Assembly: GCA_018716365.1 (NCBI GenBank)
Contig: DVKA01000239.1
Span: 1 to 6,171 of the forward strand
Source: Candidatus Caccocola faecipullorum
GTDB taxonomy: Bacteria > Synergistota > Synergistia > Synergistales > Synergistaceae
DNA: 6,171 nt
Reading direction: 5' to 3'
Numbering within the stretch: position 1 is the first letter of the stretch; each line of letters begins with the position of its first letter. The position numbers and the translations under genes were made by a program. Positions 1 to 5,364 of the stretch are shown piece by piece. The notes under the pieces are model-generated. The model did no database searches and was not told where the DNA came from. It saw only the letters and a list, made by a program, of their open reading frames with translations.

Positions 1-19
1 TGAACAACATAAGCGGCTA

Positions 20-31
20 TTGCGTACACAA
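20..31. promoter_or_regulatory. Near-palindrome, possible regulator operator
   Basis: The 12 bases TTGCGTACACAA read as TTG-N-GTAC-N-CAA, a palindrome broken only by one symmetric base pair. GTAC-centred palindromes with TTG/CAA flanks resemble the general form of FadR-type GntR operators, although the exact TNGTNNNACNA consensus is not met. On the minus strand, the right edge of the window upstream of the regulator gene carries CGTACA (complement of about 6164-6169), a hexamer shared with this site. The window ends before symmetry there can be judged. Confidence 0.3.
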
Positions 32-74
32 AGCGTAATTCGTTAAAAAACCTAAGGCAGCAGGAAGCGCGAAG

Positions 75-83
75 AAAGGAGGT
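75..83 (+). other. Orphan Shine-Dalgarno-like sequence in the leader
   Basis: AAAGGAGGT is a near-perfect anti-16S match but lies about 70 bases before the lyase start. The nearest ATG (98, followed by a second ATG at 101) is 14 bases away, which is long, and opens only an 8-codon frame, MMIWIISG, ending at TAA 122-124. That frame overlaps the inverted repeat at 99-116. It may be a leader peptide, a ribosome standby site, or chance. Confidence 0.25.
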
Positions 84-98
84 ATATATCGGCTTCTA

Positions 99-116
99 TG
101 ATGATTTGGATCATCA
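99..116. promoter_or_regulatory. Perfect 7-bp inverted repeat, candidate operator or leader hairpin
   Basis: TGATGAT (99-105) and ATCATCA (110-116) are perfect inverted repeats around a 4-base centre, TTGG. The element lies about 40 bases before the start codon of the lyase gene and 27 bases upstream of its ribosome binding site. As DNA it has the size of an operator for a dimeric regulator such as the GntR protein in this window. As RNA it would be a weak AU-rich hairpin. Nothing in the sequence decides between these. Confidence 0.35.
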
Positions 117-154
117 GCGGCTAAAGTCTCAAGACGATACACGGAGGTGCAGAG

Positions 155-1060
155 ATGAAGTTTATGTTTAACGGCAAACCGTTCTCAGGCGTTATCACAG
201 CTGTAGTCACGCCGTTCGATGAGAACAACAAAGTCAACGAAGCGCAGATGAAGGCGCTCGTCGACTGGCAGATTGAGAGCGGTATTAAGGGAATACTGGT
301 TCTCGGAGGCAGCGGCGAATACGTCGCCCTTACTATGGAAGAGCGCGTCCGCGCGGTAAAGGCCGCCGTTGAAGCGGCGGCGGGGCGCGTGCCGGTCGTC
401 GCCGGCGTGCTTGAGCCGGGAATCTGCGGTTCTGTCGAAGCGGCGAAATTATTCCGCGAAGCTGGAGCGGACGTTCCTCTCGTCCTTACGCCCTATTACG
501 TCACGCCGTCGCAGGATGGGATTTATGATTTCTTCAAGAAGTTTGACGAAGGCTTCCAGAGTCCTTTTTTAGTTTATAACATTCCTTATAAGAACACCAC
601 GGACATTAAGCCGGCTACTTTTATCCGCCTCGCCAAAGACGTACCCAACTGCTGCGGCATCAAAGAATGTTCGCCCTCGTTCGCCAGCTGCGTCGAGCTC
701 GTTTACAACGTCGGAGATATATGCACAGTCATGAGCGGCGAAGACCTCATGATGGGCGGTCACGTACTGTTCGGAGCGGAAGCCGCGATCATAGCCTCCG
801 CCAACCTGATTCCGGCGGCATGGGCCAAGTTTTTTGAAGACGCCAAAGCCAAGGACATCGAAGCGGTCACGGCATTCCAGAAAAAATATTATCCTCTCTT
901 CAATCTGCTCTTCGCCGAAATCAATCCCGGCCCGATGAAATACGCGATGGGAAAAATAGGCGTCGAAGTGGGCGAAGTAAGCACGCCGCTGAAGCCCTGC
1001 TCGGACTGGCTGCGCGCCGAGCTCGACAAGGCGATTGCAGAACTCGGCATAAAAAAATAA
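155..1060 (+). CDS. DapA/NanA-superfamily class I lyase, probably a 2-oxo acid aldolase or hydro-lyase and not true DapA
   Basis: This 301-residue protein has the length and motif order of the dihydrodipicolinate synthase/N-acetylneuraminate lyase superfamily, cytosolic TIM-barrel enzymes that form a Schiff base with pyruvate or a 2-oxo acid. Visible motifs are GGSGEY (51-56, at the family GTTGE loop), LTPYY (111-115), YNIP with catalytic Tyr141, and GIKE with the Schiff-base Lys170. NPGPMK (257-262) is the usual late helix motif. Two features argue against lysine biosynthesis. The relay Thr of DapA (E. coli Thr44) is Gly52, followed by Ser53. The Arg that binds the aspartate-semialdehyde carboxylate (E. 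coli Arg138) is Lys146 in YNIPYKN. The ATG at 155 has GGAGG at 143-147 with a 7-base spacer, which favours it over the ATG at 164. It is the first gene of a plus-strand cluster with the antiporter 75 bases downstream. The superfamily and catalytic residues are secure; the substrate is unknown. Confidence 0.93.
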   Translation: MKFMFNGKPFSGVITAVVTPFDENNKVNEAQMKALVDWQIESGIKGILVLGGSGEYVALTMEERVRAVKAAVEAAAGRVPVVAGVLEPGICGSVEAAKLFREAGADVPLVLTPYYVTPSQDGIYDFFKKFDEGFQSPFLVYNIPYKNTTDIKPATFIRLAKDVPNCCGIKECSPSFASCVELVYNVGDICTVMSGEDLMMGGHVLFGAEAAIIASANLIPAAWAKFFEDAKAKDIEAVTAFQKKYYPLFNLLFAEINPGPMKYAMGKIGVEVGEVSTPLKPCSDWLRAELDKAIAELGIKK

Positions 1061-1078
1061 TTCCGTCACGCGATGCGC

Positions 1079-1102
1079 GCGCCGCGGCGAAAATCGCGGC
1101 GC
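1079..1102 (+). repeat. GC-rich intercistronic hairpin between lyase and antiporter genes
   Basis: GCGCCGCG (1079-1086) pairs perfectly with CGCGGCGC (1095-1102) around an 8-base loop. An alternative register pairs GCGA with TCGC inside the same region. No T-tract follows, so it is not a classical intrinsic terminator. In a shared transcript it could protect the upstream mRNA end or set different expression of the two genes. Confidence 0.5.
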
Positions 1103-1135
1103 CGCAGAGATTTATGAAAAGGGGAGATAAAACTT

Positions 1136-2647
1136 ATGGCTAAAACAGCAAAAGAAAAACGAGTTCCATCATACGGTGAAGCCTATTTATGCGTAGTCCT
1201 TGTTTTCGGCATCGTTATCGGAGCCATGATCCTCGGCATACCGGTGCAGGCCACAATGCTTTTTGCCGCCATTATCGCGGCTGCTTTTGCTTATAACCTC
1301 GGTTATACGTGGATCGAGCTCGAACAGGCTTTATCAGCGAAGCTCGGCCACCTCGCCCCGACCGTCTGCATCCTCTGGCTGATCGGTCTTTATCTCGGCG
1401 CCAATATGTTCAGCGGAACGCTCCCGCTGCTGGTCAAGTACGGCTTTGAAATCATCAGCCCGAAATTCCTTTACGTCAGCGCGCTGCTCGTCTGCTCCGC
1501 GCTTTCGGTGCTGACCGGTTCCTCGTGGACCTCGGTCGCAACCGGAGGCATCGCCTGCATGACGATAGGCCGCATACTTGAATGCAACGACGCGATTATG
1601 GCGGCGGCCATCATCTCCGGCGCTATCTTCGGAGACAAGATTTCCCCGATGTCCGAGACGACTAACCTAGCTCCGGCCTGCGTCGGAAACGACCTCTGGA
1701 GCCACGTCTACTCGCAGCTCTACACGACGATGCCCGCGTGGCTGATAGCAATCGTGTTCTACACGGTGCTCGGCCTGCATTCCGGCGGCCTCGCGGACGT
1801 GCCGGAATCCGCCGTCGCTGTAATAGCCCAGCTCGACCAGATCTACAACCTCACGCCTGTGCTTCTCCTGCCGGTTATCGTGCTCCTCGTGCTGGCCGTA
1901 ATGCAGAAGCCCCCCATTCCTTCGCTGATTATCTCAAGCGCCCTCGCTATTTTCTGCGGCGTCATCTTCCAGGGCCCCGAGTTTACGATGAAGGTCGGTA
2001 CGGTTGCTGCGATAAGCGGATTTAAGGTTACAAGCGTCGCTCCGCAGGGAATGGATATACTCTACGAGGTTTCTTACCTGCTCAACCGCGGCGGTATGAT
2101 TTCCATGGCGAACACGGTCATGATATGCTACACGGGCTTCTCGCTTACCGCTATCATGATCCGCTGCGGCATACTCGACAAGGCCGTCGAACCGCTCATG
2201 AACTTTGCAAATACCCGCGTCAAGGCCGTCTTCACCGCTGAAATAGCCATCTTCGTCGTTCACGCCGTCGCCGGTATCTCCTACCTCAGCTCAGTCTTCG
2301 TCGGCGCCGCGTGGAAAAAATGCTACGTCAAAAACAAGCTCGGCCTTCCCGCGCTTTCCCGTACCCTTGAAGACGTCGGCACAACGGTCTCCTGCCTCTT
2401 CCCGTGGGGCCAGTCTGGAGCCTTCTATATGGCGACTCTCGGAGTGTCCATCTACGGCGCGGAAGGTTACTTCAAGTATCTGACGCTCAGCTATATGTGC
2501 CCGGTCATCGCGCTCCTGCTCGCGGCCTTCAACATCGGTATGTTCAACCTCTCCGACGAGGAGCAGGCGAAACTTCTGGCAGAACTTGAAGCGGAAGAGG
2601 GACACGTTGAATCCATGGCCGCGCTTGAGGCCGAAGGCAAAGCCTAA
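1136..2647 (+). CDS. NhaC-family Na+/H+ antiporter, possibly an organic-acid antiporter
   Basis: This is a 503-residue polytopic inner-membrane protein with about 11-13 hydrophobic segments, for example near residues 15-34, 38-53, 73-98, 111-127, 196-215, 239-256, 262-280, 318-345, 362-392 and 449-470. The signature GDKISPMSETTN (166-177) is the NhaC-type motif expected in the ion-binding core. A second family block, LSRTLEDVGTT (407-417) followed by PWGQSGA (423-429), lies near the C-terminus. The soluble tail after residue 472 is acidic. Known NhaC members exchange Na+ for H+. Bacillus subtilis MleN, of the same family, exchanges malate/H+ for lactate/Na+, so carboxylate transport is a real possibility next to hydroxy-acid enzymes. 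The ATG has a GGAG element at 1123-1126 with a 9-base spacer. The gene follows the lyase gene by 75 bases, probably in one transcript, and is followed by an intrinsic terminator. The family is sure; the transported solute is inferred. Confidence 0.93.
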   Translation: MAKTAKEKRVPSYGEAYLCVVLVFGIVIGAMILGIPVQATMLFAAIIAAAFAYNLGYTWIELEQALSAKLGHLAPTVCILWLIGLYLGANMFSGTLPLLVKYGFEIISPKFLYVSALLVCSALSVLTGSSWTSVATGGIACMTIGRILECNDAIMAAAIISGAIFGDKISPMSETTNLAPACVGNDLWSHVYSQLYTTMPAWLIAIVFYTVLGLHSGGLADVPESAVAVIAQLDQIYNLTPVLLLPVIVLLVLAVMQKPPIPSLIISSALAIFCGVIFQGPEFTMKVGTVAAISGFKVTSVAPQGMDILYEVSYLLNRGGMISMANTVMICYTGFSLTAIMIRCGILDKAVEPLMNFANTRVKAVFTAEIAIFVVHAVAGISYLSSVFVGAAWKKCYVKNKLGLPALSRTLEDVGTTVSCLFPWGQSGAFYMATLGVSIYGAEGYFKYLTLSYMCPVIALLLAAFNIGMFNLSDEEQAKLLAELEAEEGHVESMAALEAEGKA

Positions 2648-2690
2648 ACTTCGCCGCCTTTTAGGCGCAGTATAGAATCTTTTGTTAAGC

Positions 2691-2733
2691 ATGAGGAGAA
2701 AAGCCTGCTTTTCTCCTCATATAATATTTTTTT
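2691..2733 (+). terminator. Intrinsic terminator after the antiporter gene
   Basis: A perfect 14-base inverted repeat, ATGAGGAGAAAAGC (2691-2704) and its complement (2707-2720), encloses 2 bases and is followed by an A/T-rich tail ending in seven T (2727-2733). This is a strong rho-independent terminator 44 bases beyond the antiporter stop codon. It sits only 16 bases before the LarA-like start, so that gene needs read-through or its own promoter. Confidence 0.85.
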
Positions 2734-2748
2734 AATGAGGTTTGAAGA

Positions 2749-3936
2749 ATGATACGGATACGTCAGAAATTTGACTCCCGCAGGATAGAGGATGTGCGCG
2801 CGGCCGTTCTGGAACAGTTCGCGCGTCCAGAAATAAGCTCGCTTGTGCGCCCCGGCGACCGCGTCGCAGTCGGCTGCGGCAGCCGTGGAATACGCAACTT
2901 GGCGGAAATTGTGAAGACGGTTATAGAGCGCCTGACGGAGCTCGGCGCGAAACCCTTCATCGTCCCTGCGATGGGAAGCCACGGCGGCGCGACGCCGGAG
3001 GGGCAGCGCGAAACTCTGGCTTCGTACGGGATAACGGAGGAGAGCATGGGCGTTCCCATAAACGATTCCATGGAGACCGTCCTTCTCGGAGAAAGCGAAA
3101 CTGGCATCCCAATCCATTTCTCTAAGGCCGCCTATGAGGCCGATTGGGTGCTCCCAATCAACCGCGTCAAGCTGCATACGGATTTCTCCGGCCCAATCGA
3201 AAGCGGCCTTGTGAAAATGTTGTGTATCGGCTTCGGCAAGGCGAAAGGGGCCAATATGCTGCACCTCTACGGCACGTCGAACTTCGCGCGCATAATCCCC
3301 GAAGCGGGGCGCAAAGTCCTCTCCTGCGTCGATATGCGTTTCGGCCTTGCAATTGTGGAAAACGCCTATGACGATACTGCGCTCATCGAAGCCGTGCCGG
3401 GCGGCGCGCTTTTAGCGCGCGAGCCGGAGTTGCTGGAATTTTCCAAAAAGCTCTTCCCGCGCATTCCGTTTGAGACGGTGGATGTGCTTGTCGTCGAAAA
3501 TTTCGGAAAAGACATCAGCGGCGCCGGTATGGACCCGAACATAACGGGGCGCAGCAGCGCGGGGCCGATGGAGAGCTTCAGCGGCCCGAAGATTCAGCGC
3601 ATAGTCGTCTGCGACCTGACGGAAGCGAGCCACGGCAACGGAATCGCCGTCAACGTCGCGGACTTCATCACGCGGAAATTTTTCGACAAACTGGATTTAA
3701 AGGCAACCTACGCCAACGGCTTCGCCTGTTGCAACCCGACGGCCTGCCAGATACCGGTAATCATGGACACTGAAGAAGAGGCCGTCGAAATGGCTGTGAA
3801 GACCTGCCGCTTCATAGACCAGGAACATCCCCGCATCGTCCGCCTGCGCAGCACTCTTGCGATGGACGAATTTGAAATCAGCGAGGCGCTGCTTGACGAG
3901 GCGAAGGCGCAGCCCAATATCGAGATATTAGGTTAA
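2749..3936 (+). CDS. LarA-like (DUF2088) racemase/epimerase-family protein, paralogue 1
   Basis: This 395-residue protein is a member of the lactate racemase LarA superfamily, whose characterised members invert alpha-hydroxy acids using a nickel-pincer nucleotide cofactor. The N-terminal domain has GSRGI (Arg46), MGSHGG (His78), KLHTDFSGPIESG (His143), Lys156 and His172. By motif position I match these to LarA Arg75, His108, His174, Lys184 and His200, covering the catalytic histidines, cofactor lysine and nickel ligand. The C-terminal domain has GKDISGAGMDPNITGR (253-268) and SHGNG (294-298). The segment at LarA Tyr294/Gln295 reads Thr266/Gly267 here, so lactate is not the obvious substrate. 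The length is a little under that of LarA, about 424 residues. The ATG has GAGG at 2737-2740, 8 bases upstream. A strong terminator separates it from the antiporter gene, and it converges on its paralogue. No signal peptide or membrane segment is seen, so it should be cytosolic. The substrate is not known. Confidence 0.88.
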   Translation: MIRIRQKFDSRRIEDVRAAVLEQFARPEISSLVRPGDRVAVGCGSRGIRNLAEIVKTVIERLTELGAKPFIVPAMGSHGGATPEGQRETLASYGITEESMGVPINDSMETVLLGESETGIPIHFSKAAYEADWVLPINRVKLHTDFSGPIESGLVKMLCIGFGKAKGANMLHLYGTSNFARIIPEAGRKVLSCVDMRFGLAIVENAYDDTALIEAVPGGALLAREPELLEFSKKLFPRIPFETVDVLVVENFGKDISGAGMDPNITGRSSAGPMESFSGPKIQRIVVCDLTEASHGNGIAVNVADFITRKFFDKLDLKATYANGFACCNPTACQIPVIMDTEEEAVEMAVKTCRFIDQEHPRIVRLRSTLAMDEFEISEALLDEAKAQPNIEILG

Positions 3937-3951
3937 ATAGCAAATAGCCCG

Positions 3952-3973
3952 CCGCGCGCCGGCCGGCGCGCGG
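3952..3973. repeat. Perfect 22-base all-GC palindrome
   Basis: The 11-base arm CCGCGCGCCGG is followed directly by its exact complement with no spacer, and all 22 bases are G or C. It starts 16 bases after the stop codon of LarA-like paralogue 1. An A-rich run follows it on the plus strand, so it is not an intrinsic terminator for that gene. For minus-strand transcripts it would lie beyond the bidirectional terminator and be followed by a mixed T-rich stretch. It could be a backup stop, a transcript-stabilising hairpin, or a protein or DNA-structure site. Confidence 0.6.
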
Positions 3974-4020
3974 ATAAAAAAATACGGCGCGGAGCCATGC
4001 ACCCCGCGCCGTTTGCTTTT
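3974..4020. terminator. Bidirectional intrinsic terminator between the convergent LarA-like genes
   Basis: ACGGCGCGG (3984-3992) pairs perfectly with CCGCGCCGT (4004-4012) around an 11-base loop. On the plus strand the stem runs into TTTGCTTTT (4012-4020). On the minus strand it runs into the complement of the A-run at 3976-3982, a run of seven T. It can therefore stop transcription from both flanking genes. It ends 8 bases before the last base of the minus-strand gene. Confidence 0.85.
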
Positions 4021-4028
4021 CTGTCCGT

Positions 4029-5264
4029 CTAGTCCAAATCCTCCAGATTGTCCTCGCCGTTGAACTTCATATCGACGGGGCCTTCGAGTATTTCGATGTT
4101 CGGGTTCGCCTCTATTTCCGGGAGGTAATTCTCCGAGACCCATATATGGTCGAGCTCAAGCGTGTTGTGAATCCTCACGATGCGCACGTCCTTCATGTCC
4201 GTCTTTCCGCAGGCCGAGGCTGCGGCATATATCGTGTCGAGGTCGTTGTTCATCACCATCGGAATCTTCGCCATGCAGAGCGGCGACGAAAGGCTGTTCG
4301 TGTACGTAGCGCCGAGGTCGAGTTCCTGCGCGAACCTCCTGCATACGAAATCCGCTATCCCGAGCCCTGCGGCGTTGCCGTGGCTCATCTCAGTCAGGCG
4401 CAGGACGGCGATTTTGTTCGGATGCGGATAGCCCGGGGCCTTCATCTCAGGCGCGAAGAGGAAACGTCCAGTGATGTTCGGATCCATGCCCGCGCCGCTG
4501 ATTTCCTTGCCGTACTGATCGACGACGAGAGTGTCTATATCTTCAAAGGCGATTCGCGGCATTGCGGCCGCCGCCTCTTTCAGCAGCTCGCGCTCGCGCG
4601 TCAGGACGTCCTGCGGCATTACCGCCTCGATGCGCTTCGTCTGGTGATATGCGTTGTCTATCATCGCCATGGCGAAGAGGATGTTCGTCTTTTCTATGAA
4701 AATTTTCGCCGAGCTCTGGAGGCGTTCGCTCATGCCGTGAATGCCGCCGGTCTTGTGGAACGAAACGGCCCCGCGATGCTTGCCGAGGCCGACTATCATC
4801 ATCTTGCAGAGGCCGCTCTCTATCGGGCCGCGGAAGTCCGTGTGAGGCTTCACGCGCCCGCAGACGACTATATAGTCTGCGGCGTATGCGTTGGCGTCGC
4901 AGTTGACCTCGACCCCTTCGGGGGAACGGCCGAGGACGACTGTGTCCATCGTGGCCAGGATAGGCATTTCGAGCGTCTCTTCCGTCATGCCGAGCGCGGC
5001 GAGCGTTTCTTTCTGACCCTCCGCCGTGCCGCCTCCGTGGCTTCCCATCGCGGGCACTACGAAAGGCTCGGCGCCGCGCGCGCGAAGCTCGCGCCCTATC
5101 GCGCGGCAGCATTCCATGAAATTCGGAATACCGCGGCTTCCTGCTGTAACGGCTACGCGCTTCCCCTTCAAATCCGGCAGCGGCAGCTTCGACATCTCTT
5201 CGCGGACGGCTTCGTCGATGTCGGTGATATGCTCGTCGGGGAACTTCTGCTTAATCTTTATCAT
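4029..5264 (-). CDS. LarA-like (DUF2088) racemase/epimerase-family protein, paralogue 2
   Basis: The protein has 411 residues from the ATG at 5264 and is a paralogue of the converging gene, with roughly 40-50% identity by eye. It keeps the same putative cofactor and catalytic residues: Arg44 in GSRGI, His76 in MGSHGG, His141 in KPHTDFRGPIESG, Lys154 and His170. The C-terminal motif ISGAGMDPNITGR (255-267) and SHGN (294-297) are also shared. It differs in an acidic C-terminal extension of about 17 residues (395-411) and in the segment after Lys154. The open frame runs upstream to a TTG at 5336. The ATG at 5264 aligns exactly with the start of the paralogue (MIKIKQKF against MIRIRQKF), so I chose it, although GAGG abuts this ATG with no spacer. 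A GTG at 5327 with AAAGGG about 9 bases upstream is the best alternative. It lies downstream of the GntR regulator on the same strand and is probably co-transcribed with it. Nickel-dependent racemase/epimerase activity is inferred and the substrate is unknown. Confidence 0.86.
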   Translation of the reverse strand: MIKIKQKFPDEHITDIDEAVREEMSKLPLPDLKGKRVAVTAGSRGIPNFMECCRAIGRELRARGAEPFVVPAMGSHGGGTAEGQKETLAALGMTEETLEMPILATMDTVVLGRSPEGVEVNCDANAYAADYIVVCGRVKPHTDFRGPIESGLCKMMIVGLGKHRGAVSFHKTGGIHGMSERLQSSAKIFIEKTNILFAMAMIDNAYHQTKRIEAVMPQDVLTRERELLKEAAAAMPRIAFEDIDTLVVDQYGKEISGAGMDPNITGRFLFAPEMKAPGYPHPNKIAVLRLTEMSHGNAAGLGIADFVCRRFAQELDLGATYTNSLSSPLCMAKIPMVMNNDLDTIYAAASACGKTDMKDVRIVRIHNTLELDHIWVSENYLPEIEANPNIEILEGPVDMKFNGEDNLEDLD

Positions 5265-5364
5265 CCTCGGGAAGCCGCTGAAGTTCGCCTTTATCAGCTT
5301 GTACGGAATGGGACGGTCAAAAAACACTACGCTCAACCCTTTCTTTAGTATAATAACCGCCGCG
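5265..5364 (-). other. Regulator-to-LarA2 junction with undecided start and possible promoter -10
   Basis: Between the regulator stop codon and the preferred ATG at 5264 the LarA-like frame stays open to a TTG at 5336, with mostly G/C third positions. A GTG at 5325-5327 has AAAGGG about 9 bases upstream, so a 21-residue N-terminal extension is possible. On the minus strand TATACT (complement of about 5346-5351) resembles a -10 box, but I find no good -35 partner. No terminator separates the two genes, which supports co-transcription. Confidence 0.4.

Larger units (their letters stand above)
1..154 (+). promoter_or_regulatory. Leader/promoter region of the lyase-antiporter genes
   Basis: This non-coding stretch precedes the first gene. 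It holds a near-palindrome at 20-31, an inverted repeat at 99-116, an orphan Shine-Dalgarno-like sequence at 75-83 and the genuine ribosome binding site GGAGG at 143-147. I see no convincing sigma-70 promoter. TTGCGT at 20-25 and TTAAAA at 43-48 have a 17-base spacer but are weak matches. The window may begin inside the intergenic region, so the true promoter may lie further left. Confidence 0.4.

Noticed and set aside
155..1060. Calling the lyase a lysine-biosynthesis dapA
   Set aside because: The DHDPS substrate Arg and the relay Thr are missing, and the neighbours are catabolic and transport genes with no lysine or diaminopimelate gene among them.
2655..2667. Small inverted repeat CGCCT/AGGCG just after the antiporter stop
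   Set aside because: It has only 5 bp with a 3-base loop. It is weak and followed by the clear terminator at 2691-2733.
2720..2725. TATAAT as a promoter -10 for LarA-like paralogue 1
   Set aside because: It lies in the A/T-rich tail of the terminator, and no acceptable -35 box is found 16-18 bases upstream. I mention it only as a possibility.
2644..3264. 206-codon minus-strand frame opposite LarA-like paralogue 1
   Set aside because: It overlaps a clear conserved gene and runs through a strong terminator hairpin. It has no recognisable domain.
4146..5348. 400-codon open frame on the plus strand opposite LarA-like paralogue 2
   Set aside because: It is antisense to a well-recognised gene. 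The translation is Arg/His/Val/Ala-rich with no family motif, as expected from GC-rich codon bias.
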